A stretch of DNA of 64,000 bases from Malaya genurostris. Its lineage: Eukaryota; Arthropoda; Insecta; Diptera; Culicidae. This document shows, piece after piece, positions 1-10,524 of this stretch; positions within the stretch are counted from its first letter, which is position 1, and every line of letters starts with the position of its first letter. The notes under the pieces are model-generated. The model did no database searches and was not told the origin of the DNA. It saw only the letters and a list, made by a program, of their open reading frames with translations. The stretch spans positions 248,989,070 to 249,053,069 of the forward strand of contig NC_080572.1 of NCBI RefSeq assembly GCF_030247185.1, in the 5' to 3' direction. The position numbers were made by a program, and so were the translations under genes.

Positions 1-416
1 GCTACCCATTTTTACCGATCAACTCAAAGTTTGAGTAGATAACGACCTAATTTTGGGTAGCTTATAGAAGAGCTCGACAATGAGTGATTTCTCCTCAAAA
101 AAAAGTTTGAATTGATTTTCAGTACATGATTAATTTATAGACCAAATTGAACAAGTTTGACAATGACGCAAGATACGATTCACGCGCTTATAAAAAGTTG
201 CACAAAGTTTGAATACTAGTTACTCATTTCCAAATGATACATGGAAACGTCAATGACTAACTCTTACTATAAATTTGAGTTTAACGTAAGAACTTATTTT
301 TATTCGAGAGATCAGTCTACAAGTCGTAATAACCATTTGTAGCACAGGCGCCATTTTTTCGTTAGTGGTATCGCGTATTTTTATTTAGTTTTTTATCTGT
401 TGCAAGGGTGACTCGC
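1..416. repeat. GAGTA-rich repetitive flank
   Basis: Short phrases such as TTGAGTA, ACTCAAA and TGAGTAG recur here in both orientations. They return around 1370-1560 and 2460-2510. This suggests remains of one older dispersed element into which the hairpin at 421-1118 was inserted. No coding frame is convincing. Boundaries are not visible. Confidence 0.3.
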
Positions 417-420
417 TTAA

Positions 421-1118
421 GGCCATCGTCCAAGTACCATGCGCGCGGGTGGTTTTAGGAAATTTTCGATGGAAATTTTGAAAAATTTGACAAAACCAAA
501 AACATACAGACCTTTGAAACACTTTTATGTATCTATAGGGTGAAAATGGCTGGAAAATTCGGAGGATTTTCCGAGTCTTATCAAAAATAGCACTGAAAAA
601 ATGACCTTTTTTGTAATTTTTCACAATTATTTGAAAAAATAATTCGATGGAATGAAATTATTTTTTTTCAAAAAAACCTTATGCTGGCAACAAGCATAAC
701 ATTCGGAAACATTTTTGGAAAACCTTTTAACGCTTTTCATGGAAAATCAACGAATTTCATATAACCGATTTCGTGGAAATTTTTGAAATTCGTGAATTTT
801 CTATGAAAAGCGTGAAAAGGTTTTCCGAAAATGTGTCCGAATGTAATCTTTGTATTCATCATAAGGTTTATTTGAAAAAAAAAATTATGTCATCGCATTA
901 TTTTTCCAGATAATTGTGAAAGATCACAAAAACACTCATTTTTCAGAGCTATTTTTGATAAGACTCGGAAAATCCTCGGAATTTTCCAGCCATTTTCACC
1001 CTGTAGATAGATAAAAGTATTTCAAAGGTCTGTATGTTTTTGGTTTACTCAAATTTTTCAAAATTTCCATCGAAAATTTCCTAAAACCACCCGCGCGCAT
1101 GGTACTTGGACGATGGCC
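421..1118. mobile_element. Hairpin (foldback) MITE with TTAA flanks
   Basis: The element is almost wholly an inverted repeat: arms about 421-759 and 784-1118, separated by about 24 nt. Termini are GGCCATCGTCC and GGACGATGGCC, both flanked by TTAA (417-420 and 1119-1122). TTAA duplication is typical of piggyBac-type transposition, so a non-autonomous piggyBac-like origin is inferred from the target site only; the termini do not match a piggyBac end that I know. The arms carry small differences, so the palindrome is diverging. There is no coding capacity; short open frames in the arms are by-products of symmetry. Confidence 0.85.
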
Positions 1119-1122
1119 TTAA

Positions 1123-2061
1123 CATAAATGATTTTGTGTCTGCAAAAACCAGAATGATAAACTGTGCTCTTGATTGTGCTGGAATGGAAACGAATATGAT
1201 CAAGTGTGTCATTTATGAGGAACAAGTGTCGATTGACACGGTACTTCATGCAACCGCCACTTGAAATGATGTCTCGAAATTAGAAATTAATTATAAGCGG
1301 AATAATAAAAAAACACATTAGGGTTATTAAAGTATTAATAGTCAATTACTTAGTATTTGAACACTATATACTCAGAAAAGGAGTAATTATTATGTAAATA
1401 TGATACATTATCAATTACTCAATTTTTGGCTCATATACAAATAAAGCATTACTCAGTAAATTAGTAGATTTTACCCAAGCATCGTTTTCAGTGGAAGAAT
1501 TACTCTAAATTAGAGTTGTTATACTTTTTCTGAAGAAAAGTAGGACTCATCTTTGAGAGCATTTTTGCACGTTTTGATCCTCTTCTCAACGGAAAGGAAT
1601 TGGCATCACTGGGAATGCGATGCAGAGTCTAAGTGCTGCTCTAAAAAAAGTCTAATTTCAATGTGTTGATTAATACGTATAGTTGAAAATTTGGTCGGAA
1701 CAGTTATTGTGAGTAATAGTGCAAGTGCGGCAAGTGGGTGTTTGATAGTGAGAGTGCTATTTATTGAATAAAGTTGATTCGCAAAACAAAAAACTGAAAA
1801 CTGGCGAAAACTGAGAATTTACCGCCTCAAAATTCAACGATATTAACCGATCAAAGCGCCGTCTGCATGTCATTGCCGGTGTTGTCAGATTTCCTATGGT
1901 CAATCGTGTTATTCAAGCTGAGTGTCTAAAATTAGTCTGCAGGAAGCCCACAGGTGAGTGTTTATTTTATTTTTTCAATAAACGCGTGTTTCATCTCGAA
2001 TTGGAGAAAAAGCACACTGGTGCGATCGTTCCTTAGAGATATTTTATATTTTTCTGACTTA
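1123..2061. other. Non-coding; relics of GAGTA-type repeat
   Basis: No gene is visible. An imperfect 19-bp direct repeat, AGTAGGACTCATYTTTGAG, lies at 1539-1557 and again at 2469-2487. It may mark parts of an old element that spans this region and the MITE at 2062-2326. The remainder is AT-rich sequence without recognisable features. Confidence 0.3.
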
Positions 2062-2326
2062 GGCTGTGAATTATTTCGCGGTTAATTTTAACTTTTGGTT
2101 AAAATCTGACACTCGAGAGGTTAATTCAATGTTATCAAAAATAAGCCTAATATTAACTCTTTAGTTGAAATTATTGCCAGTGGAAAATAAACCCAAATAA
2201 CTTTCCGTACGTCAAATTTGGAATGGGCCGCATTTTTAATTAAATTTAACTACTCGACACAAAATAACCACTCAAGTGTCAGATTTCAACCAAAAGTTCA
2301 AATTAACCGCGAAATAGTTCACAGCC
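2062..2326. mobile_element. Harbinger-like MITE, TTA target duplication
   Basis: This 265-bp element has inverted ends of about 60 bp: GGCTGTGAATTATTTCGCGG at the left, with the reverse complement at the right differing at a few bases (arms about 2062-2122 and 2266-2326). It is flanked by TTA at 2059-2061 and 2327-2329. A 3-bp TTA/TAA duplication and ends starting with GG are known for PIF/Harbinger elements; the assignment is inferred from these. It has no coding capacity. Confidence 0.75.
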
Positions 2327-3035
2327 TTATAATGCCTTATTATATTTCTCCTAAGTATAGAGTATCAGCTTTTGTTGAGATCATATTGTTTAAAAAAAAT
2401 ATCAGGATTTCTTTTCCTCTCTACTAATCACGAAGTGTAACTACGGGCGATCTACTTCAGCTCAGATGAGTAGGACTCATTTTTGAGTAACTTTTTTTAA
2501 CTCGTGATCTGCCAAAAACAGTGATGTCAAAAAGATACCAGCGAAAAATACCATTTATTAACAATAATCATAATTGTTGTATGATTTGAAATCAAAAAAC
2601 CAAATTCGTGTAAAAATATTCGAGTTATCTTCTGAAATCCGAAACTACACGAATTGTTTTTACAAGTTCCCCTGCTATGGAAGCTGGTTCCTGAAACCGA
2701 CGCATTTTGTTTTGGTGGCGTTGCTGTCAACAATATGTTAAGCTACGTTCATACCATACAATCAAACCACACTAGTGTCAAAAGTTAATTTCTTCAAACC
2801 CAATATAAGTATAACTCTAGTCTAGTATTCTCTATAAAACAAGTCATTTGACCTCTTTTTGAAAAAGAAAAATAAATTTTGGTTTATTATAGTTTGATTA
2901 TATTCTATCGAAATCATTTTCTTATGTTGGTGCAACCGCACGAAGAAAAATGTGAACGTGTGAACACTGCTTAAACACAGCATTTGACAGCGAACTAGAA
3001 ACAAAGAACCAAAATTTTCGGCTTCAAGCCAATTA
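2327..3035. other. No recognisable feature
   Basis: AT-rich sequence. It includes the second copy of the GAGTA-type phrase at 2469-2487. Open frames on the minus strand here and across 2822-3316 have low-complexity composition and overlap the MITE at 3036-3390, so I do not consider them genes. Confidence 0.3.
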
Positions 3036-3390
3036 GGTTTTGCACGAACATGACATAACCTCACAAAAATGAACAGAATGAACTTTTTTTGACAGTCGAC
3101 GTGTACTTGTTTACAGTTTAAAAGTTCATCAGAAGTTCTTCGTTCAAATGTAAAAATTGCAAGTCGCCTCACACTCAACAGATTCATACATATATCGCTC
3201 CTTGATGCTGGAAACACATACAGGGCAATCTTTTTAGTTATTTTCACTGTGGAATACGTTTTTAACAGGCACTTTTTCGTCATTTTTTCAATGTTTAACT
3301 TGCAGTCGCAAAACAAAACAAGTACACGGCAACTGTCAAAGATGAACTTGATTCATCGGCAGTTCATTTGTGTCGTCATCGTGCAAAACC
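3036..3390. mobile_element. MITE with GGTTTTGCACGA ends
   Basis: Ends are inverted: GGTTTTGCACGA at left and TCGTGCAAAACC at right. Similarity continues inward for about 85 bp, including a shared TGACAGT...GTGTACTTGTTT segment. A TA lies directly outside each end (3034-3035 and 3391-3392), consistent with a TA duplication of the Tc1/mariner kind. The AATTA/TAATT context makes the exact boundary uncertain by two or three bases. It is non-coding. Confidence 0.65.
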
Positions 3391-5813
3391 TAATTGTAAG
3401 CAGATGACAATCGTGCCACCGGGGTGATTTTTTTGTGGTTTTTTAAAATCACACAGATTTATTTTGTTTTTAATTTGGCACGTTATATAGCGTCCGTGTA
3501 AAAACAGATATATGATAAGTGTATTACCTAATTTTGATAAAATAATAACATGGAGGAAGCAATAGGAGAGTATTGAAACATCCTAGTGAAACTGATAACA
3601 GGAAAATAATATATTTTATTATGCTTGAAATTTTTATAATTCATTTTAAAATGACCAACACAATTAATCATTGATGTAAGCAGTGTGCACAATAAAATAT
3701 ATTTTTAAGTAAAAAACATTGAGAAGAATATATTTAAATGCTGAGTGATAAAATAGGCATCATCTAACTGCTGGGTGGATTCAATGCGATTATATTTCGT
3801 GAATTTTTTTTAACCAAAAGAAGTGAAGAAACTTCTACAACGAGATAATACAAATGTTCGCGTTTACGTGAGCTGGTGGCTCGCGTCAAATAGTTCCCTA
3901 GAGAAAAAACATTGTCATTTTGTCGCTCCTCAATACTCGAGTTTGCATTCAATGTTTCATTTCTTACCGTATCGAAACCTTCCAAACCACCCTTGGGATA
4001 TAGTATGATATTGCACACCTCTGAATATAAGAATTGAGTTATTATTTATACATAAAAAGTTATTCTTACTTATAGGACGTATTTTGCTTTATATGTCAAA
4101 GCATATAAGAATGCCATGAAAAATGCTAATTTAGGAATTGCAAGGAATGCTGCAGACGGTTTTCATGAAAACAAGTTAACAATTTAAAGTCGGATAAAGT
4201 GTTTCAATACACTTCAGTGATAGGATGTCAAGACGAAATACAGGACCTATTAGAAGGATTTTCAATAATTTTTGCATTTCAAATGAATTATTACATACAC
4301 CCTCTCCTATTATTCGTACCCTCTCTTTCCGCTATTAACGCAGAAGGTGATAGCACCCAGTTGATGCCGTTCTATTGACCAAATCCCACATGGAGAGGCA
4401 TGAGATAGAAACTTGTGAGAACTAAGTTATCTCACCTTTTGGCGACCAAATGGTTTTCATTTATAGTTCTCAAAAATTATTCAAACTACGTATTATATTA
4501 GCATTTAATTGCCAACCGATGCATTGTTGAGCGAAAATTTCTATATCTTTAATCTTAATACGCATAAATTCAGTTAAGATTGCGCTTCGACCTTTGAGCT
4601 AAGATCAAAATCTCATCTTCGAAATCATTACATCTTGCCTCAGAATTGTTGCAGAAGGTTTTACACAATCGAGGGGACTAACTGCCTGAAACCATCATCA
4701 TTATCATTACTACCTACAAACAATGCCCCAATAATGGATGCACTTCTCCTAGAACAACTATGAGACTCATAACTCTTACCGACACAAGCCGATCGGCTCA
4801 TATGTGTTGGATAGATGGCTTACCACATTCTTGCTGATGATCCTCCATCACATCAAAGTCGAACATAAATCTCGGCGACAGCAATGTACATTATCCCTTC
4901 TCGTTCGGCTCGCTTTTGCCGACATTCAATTAGGATCATCACCGCGAAGTCGACGAGATCTCGCGTAATATGTACAAAACCCATCATAATAGTCTGTATG
5001 TTTATGGCAGGGCAATAATTAATTGAATTTATGCCAATGATTTACCGTGGTAGAACTTCTATCGTATTGCAGCGGCGACACGGCGAACCCGATTTAGGAA
5101 CTTCATGGTCCTGCGACTGAGTGCCGCTGCCGATTAAACACAGAACTCAAAGATGGAGGTTTAAACAATAAATTTACCCTGTGCATGTAAATTCAATAAA
5201 TAGAAGGAGCACTGGCAGGAACAAAACCAATGACAGTTAATAATCTCGGATGTGGAAGAATTAATACAACCCGCTTAGCGCAGTGGGTTGAGGGCAAACC
5301 GATTTATAACACTAATGACCGCGAGAAGTAATTTAAACGAAACTAATTGCCGCAGAAATTAGTCAGATATAAGCTTCTAGAATGAGTGATGCTGGTATGC
5401 GTGGATTATGTTAAACAAGAACTGATGATGATCTAATCATTAGCCAGTAATATCTATATCTGTATCTCGTCAATAGAATGAGAAGAAGGTCAAGCTCATT
5501 AGGCAACGGGGACAAATCAAAATATTTGAGCTACATTTAGACGCGCAACATGACCTCTCATATCAGTCATTCGGAGGTCAGGTTTGAAACACGTGCGATG
5601 GACGCTGCTTCCTGCTTGGTGCTGCTCTAGAACTGTGTCCACTATAGCGCAGGATAGCGGAAATGCAAAACGCGTATGCACAGATTACATAAGAATGCAC
5701 AACTCGTTTCTCGGGGTTGGGTTTTATTGAATTTGTGATGAATAAATGAAGTTGAGTAAAAATGAAAAAAAAATAATTTAGTGGTTACAATATTCAAACA
5801 GTTTTGGTCTTAC
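3391..5813. other. No gene seen; GC-richer island at 4600-5660
   Basis: I see no repeat with clear ends and no convincing coding frame. From about 4600 to 5660 base composition becomes more even and the sequence looks non-repetitive, which could mean a unique intronic or intergenic block, perhaps regulatory. An exact Pol III A-box string occurs at 5276-5287, but no B box follows it. Confidence 0.3.
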
Positions 5814-5815
5814 TA

Positions 5816-7115
5816 TCAGGTGTACAACTTTGCTTCCGCCGTTTTTTCCAAAATTAAAAGCTTTATTGTGAAAAAGTGCTTGCAGATGTATTATTCAAAG
5901 TATTGTCCGTCGCTAGCGACAACTTTCTCCCATCTTTCCGGCAATTTTCGGATCCCGGCTCGAAAAAAGGAGTCGTCTTTTGACGCTATCCATGAAGCAA
6001 TCCATTTTTCAAACTCTTCGAAGGATTGAAAATGTTGATCTGCCAAGCCGTGTTCCATCGAACGGAATTGGAAGGAAGGTGGAATTGGTGGAAACGGAAT
6101 TGGAAGGTGTTCCATCGAACGGAAGTCAGAAGGAGCGACATCTGGGGAATACGGCTGGTGGGGCAAGACTTCCCATTTCAGCGTTTCCAGGTACTTTTTG
6201 ACCACTTTTGCGACGTGAGGCCGATCATTATCGTGTTGGAGGGTGGCTGCTTTTCTTTTAGCGTGCGACTAAGGCGCATCGGTTGCGTTCGGTAGCGATC
6301 CCCTGTGATGGTTTCACCCGGTTTTAAGAGCTCGTACTAAATAACACCGAGCTGATCCCACCAAATACAAATCATAACCTTGGCGCCGTGAATATTCGGT
6401 TTTGCCTTCGACGAAGTAGCATGCCCGGGCTTTCCCCATGATTATCTGCGTTTAGGATTATCATATCGAACCCACTTTTCATTACCGGTTACGATTCGAT
6501 GTAAAAACCCCTTACGATTTTATCTTTGAAGCAGTTGCTTACATACAAATAGACGGCGCTCGATCTCCCTCGGTTTCAACTCGTACGGCTCCCAGTTTCC
6601 TTCTATCTGAATCATGCCCAGGGCCTTGAGATGTTTTGAAATGGCTTGCTGACTCACTCCCAACGATTCGGCAAGCTCTTCTTGGGTTTGGCACGAATCT
6701 TTATCAAGCAATACTTTTAGTTGTTTATCTTTCAAGGTTTTTTTCTCTTCCACCACCATGTTTGTCTTCGACATCGAAATCACCATTTTAAAACGTTGAA
6801 AACCCGACACGTTCGTTTACTCAGAGCAGCATCACCGTAAGTTTCTGAAAGCATTCGATGCGCTTCAGTTGCATTTTTTTCGAATTGTAACAGAAAAGTA
6901 AAACTTCCCGCAAACGGCGAGAATTGGGCACATAAACAGACATTTTCGAGCGTGAATAATACGAAAACAAGAACAACTGTCACTGAAACGGCGATGACAA
7001 TTCGTAAGGCACCGTACACACTCACTTAAAAGGCATTATCATCTATGTATTTTGACCAGCCTCAGCCGGTACAGTCACCTATCGGAAAACGGTGGAAGCA
7101 AAGTTGTACATCTGA
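5816..7115 (-). mobile_element. Mariner element with both ends, dead
   Basis: A complete-length (1300 bp) mariner. The inverted ends are TCAGGTGTACAACTTTGCTT at left and the matching reverse complement at right, with TA at 5814-5815 and 7116-7117. The GGTGTACAA terminus resembles the ends of the mauritiana (Mos1) group, from general knowledge. The transposase lies on the minus strand and is broken. The element should still be visible to a related transposase acting in trans because both ends are nearly intact. Confidence 0.9.
5891..6960 (-). pseudogene. Mariner transposase pseudogene (DD34D)
   Basis: Read on the minus strand, the N-terminal part contains FEKNATEAHRMLSETYGDAA and a helix-turn-helix stretch (EELAESLGVSQQAISKHLK). 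The catalytic part runs VTGNEKWVRYDNPKRR, then QHDNDRPHVAKVVKKY, then PYSPDVAPSDF, and ends KLPERWEKVVASDGQYFE. Transposase would bind the element ends and cut DNA in the nucleus. It cannot work here: the first catalytic Asp reads Asn (GNEKW for the family's GDEKW), several stops and frame changes occur between 6205 and 6520, and the segment around 6040-6125 carries a duplication based on TTCCATCGAACGGAA that repeats the residues RSMEH. The second (QHDN) and third (PSD) Asp are still present. Confidence 0.9.
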
Positions 7116-7117
7116 TA

Positions 7118-8450
7118 TGTTCTGACGATTACTAAAACTGAACTCATTTAAGGGATAAATATTTGGGACTATTGCTGTCTTTCAGCAGTTATGGTGACAG
7201 ATATAGTCAAATTTTCTGATTTTAATTACAAAATTAGTTGCCAATGAGAATTTCGTGTTGGATTGAAGTTTTGCTGGTTTATGTCCAGGATATTGGCCAA
7301 CTAAACACATTCTCTAAAAACAAGAGTTTTTGTCAGCAAATTAAATTCTTAATTTCAACTTTTTAACCTAGTTATTTGAAAAACAAATCAATTCAAAAAC
7401 AGTAATGCGAATAAGCCGCAGAGCTAATTTCGGTCGTTCCGTGTTCAAAATGCCGTTTTATGGCTTAGAACAAGGGTTCGAAAAGTCTTGTTGAGTATCT
7501 AAGTAAAGTGACAAAATTGGTGATAGTTTGAAGTGGTCATAGATAGCAAATTAGCCAGACGCATCCAGTAAATTTGAATTCCATGTTTTGAGTTTCTTAT
7601 GAAAGTTTTTGTATGCCTTAGGTCCCTCGTGTTTTATCGTAAAGTATTGAAGGGATTTATTTGATTTTTTTTATTGTAAGGAAAATTAGTAATTTCTGAG
7701 ACTTCCGTCCAAATTTCATCAAAATTATTTGATTATTTCAAAAGAAAAATAAACAACCTCATTTTTGAGACCACAATGTAAATTCTTGGTTTCAAGATTT
7801 TTTATCATAAAAGTGACAGAATGTAAGTTTTTGCTACCGTTTTACAGAAAATAATAAAATTTAGTATCAGAGAATATGATTTCATTACAATTCGAATGTT
7901 GCCAAAAATGTTTCATAAGTAAAGATCTTAGATGGCACAATCGGGAAAAAATTAAAAAGAAACGGCAACGGACCTGAAATGAGCCGTTTCGAACAAAAAA
8001 CGTAAGAAGTCCTCAACACCTAGAAAATCAGTAAAAAACGCAAAGCATTGCGATTGTATTTCGCTTCAAATAAATATTGGCGTAAAAGCGTCTTACTTCA
8101 CTATGAGGCCTTTGCATAAAAGGTCCAGTGAAAAAATGGGTAGAACTTTATCGTAAATATCTCGAGTTGTGCTGAACGTAACAACATAATTCAAGCTCCA
8201 TGCAATCAGAAATATGATCAGCAACTAACGATTAAATATTCAACAGTGTGAGATAGCCAAAAATAACTCTAAAAAAACTCATCAAGCTTACTTGTCTTGT
8301 TCGCACCAGGACGACGGTTTTAGGGTAGTTTCAAAAGATGCGAGCTGTCACCTTCAACCAACAGCAGCAAAAACAGACCTGCTTGGTTTAAAGTCTCAAA
8401 CGCTTAGGTTGTTCTTTCATTTGCTTGTAAACCTCAGTAGGATTGGTTTT
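7118..8450. other. No recognisable feature
   Basis: AT-rich sequence with no clear inverted or direct repeats and no coding frame that reads like a protein. About 8290-8420 is slightly GC-richer. Confidence 0.3.
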
Positions 8451-9010
8451 TGGGACTGAATTCTAAAACTGAATTTTTCAATTGACCCTGGATTCTTGTC
8501 AATTTTGAACTCATTTTTAAGTTTAAAATTTAGTTTCAGATTAAGAAATTGGATCCAGAATACAGGTTCAAACGTGAAAACTAAGAATCTGGAACTGAGT
8601 TCTAATTTTAGATTCTGGAACTAGATTTTTGGAACTGGTTCCTTGTTTAGATTTTGGAACTGAATTTAGTGCCTTAATTTAAATTCGGAATTGGAATTTA
8701 GAGTTCTGATTTTTGAATGAATTTGAAATCTGAACTCCGGATCATAATTTTAAAACTGAATTCTGAACCTGACTTTACTTCCTGAATTCATTTCTACAAT
8801 TCAGATTCAGCATACTGGAATTGAATTAGGAACTTGAGTTCTGAAACAATATTCTGAAACTGCCTTAATTCAGGACGACATTCAAGACCAGTATTCAGTT
8901 CGATAATTAAACTCGGAACCTTGATTCTGGAAATGAGTTTCGGTTCCAGAATTTTGGAACTAAATTCATGAACTGAATTGTTGATCTGGATTCTGAACCT
9001 GAAATTTAAG
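8450..9010. repeat. Degenerate GAATTCTGGAACTGA tandem repeat
   Basis: A degenerate array of phrases close to GAATTCTGGAACTGA, with a period of roughly 20-30 bp and variable spacing. The same type of array recurs at about 29533-29875. It is non-coding; the short minus-strand frame across it simply reflects the repeat. Confidence 0.65.
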
Positions 9011-9169
9011 CGTTTCACTCGATATTATCGTGGGATGGGATGCGTTACGTCATATTAAAGACGCTAGAAAGCATTGTATACGCTAATTTTCTCAAACTGA
9101 GGATTACGAATCATATGAGTTATTTTGTGAAAATCATGAATGTTAAAAACGCGCTACGATATTTTACTT

Positions 9170-10075
9170 TGAAGGAAAAGAAGGTTTTACTTACTTTAGG
9201 TGTTGCGAAGTGTTATATACGTCGCTCTTTTGTGAGTTATAGGTGTTACGAAGAGTTATGTTGGTTACTTTGTTGTAAGTTGTAGGCATTATGAAGCGTT
9301 ACTTTTTTGAAAGCTATAGACGTTACGTAGCGTTTATTTTTTGTAAGTTGAAGGCATTACAAAGCGTTACTTGTGATACTATTTTGTAAGATATAGGCGT
9401 TACGAAGCTTTACATGCGTTACTTTTTTGTATGTTATAGACGTTAAGTAGCATATCATACGTTACTTTTTTGTAAGTTATTGGGGTTATGAAGCGTTACT
9501 TTTTTGTAAGCTATAGACGCTACGGAGCGTTACTTTTTTGCTAGTTAAAGGCGTTACGAAACATTAAAAACGTTACTATATATTATAATTGTTACATTTT
9601 TGTAAGTTGAAGGCATTACAAAGCGTTACTTGCGATACTTTTTTGTAAGATATAGGCGTTACGAAGCTTTACATGCGTTACGTTATGTTATAGACTTTAG
9701 GTAGCGTAACATGCGTTACTTTTTTGTAAATTATAGACGTTACTTAGCGTTACATGCGTTACTTTTTTATAAGTTATTGGCGTTATGAAGCGTTACAAGC
9801 ATTACTTGTTTGTAAGTTACAAGCGTAACATTAGAAACTTTTTGTAAGTTTTAGGAGTTACGAAGCGTTACTTTTTTTAAAGTTATAGGCGTTACGGAAC
9901 GTGACTTGAGTTATTCTGTATAAAATTTTGGCGTTACGAAGCGTTACATGCAATAGTTTTTTGTGTGTTGTAGCTGTTGTATGCGTTACTCTTTTGTGAA
10001 TAACAGGCGTTACGAAGTATCGCATGAATATTTTTTTGTAAATATAGGTGTTAAAAAGCGTTACAAAAATTTAGA
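9170..10075. repeat. Minisatellite of GTTAC-based units
   Basis: Roughly 0.9 kb of diverged tandem units of about 40 bp, built from TTTTTTGTAAGTTATAGGCG followed by TTACGAAGCGTTACATGCGT. The GCGTTAC core occurs more than twenty times. Units vary in length by loss or gain of the 'ATGCGTTAC' piece, which indicates slippage or unequal exchange. There is no coding potential. Confidence 0.85.
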
Positions 10076-10365
10076 CATCCCAATTTTAATACATTGAAGA
10101 GACACTTATATGCAAAATCAACTGGAAATGTCAAAATTATGAAATGATTAGAAATGATCAAATATGGAATACACTGATCAAAATTTGTACGATGACATAT
10201 CGTAACCTACAGCCACGTACCCAGAGAGGGGAGTGAGATCTGGCCCCTCCTGAAATCAGAAACAGAAATGAAAATAAAATTGATAAATATTAAGGGACTG
10301 TTGATTTCGTAAATTACACCGTGAGATAGTGGTTTTGAGAGTTACGTGATGGTCAAAACCCCACT

Positions 10366-10524
10366 GCGTGGGGGACGGGTACAGCGTGATGAGTTAGTCG
10401 ATGCCTTTCACGCTGCCCACCTGGGTTCGATACCCAACCCCGCACATAGGGTCAGAAAGCTTTTCTGATCCGAAGAGGCGAATCACCTTAACGGTAAAAC
10501 CTCGATAATTGAAACAAAAAAAAA
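10366..10524 (+). mobile_element. tRNA-derived SINE
   Basis: The tRNA-like head has an A-box-like segment near 10386-10403 and an exact B box, GGTTCGATACC, at 10424-10434 (consensus GGTTCGANNCC). A body with inverted pieces (GGGTCAGAAAGC and GCTTTTCTGATCC form a stem) follows, then the tail GAAACAAAAAAAAA. This is the layout of mosquito tRNA SINEs of the Feilai type; the family name is a recollection and not checked. It would be transcribed by Pol III and moved by a LINE. No clear target duplication was found. Confidence 0.85.

Noticed and set aside
385..1249. Two minus-strand frames with related peptide ends
   Set aside because: They are mirror products of the hairpin arms at 421-1118.
2822..3316. 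164-codon minus-strand frame
   Set aside because: Low-complexity Phe/Lys-rich composition, overlaps the MITE at 3036-3390, and shows no domain.
5276..5287. Exact Pol III A-box string TAGCGCAGTGGG, suggesting a tRNA or SINE
   Set aside because: No B box within the expected distance and no tRNA fold.
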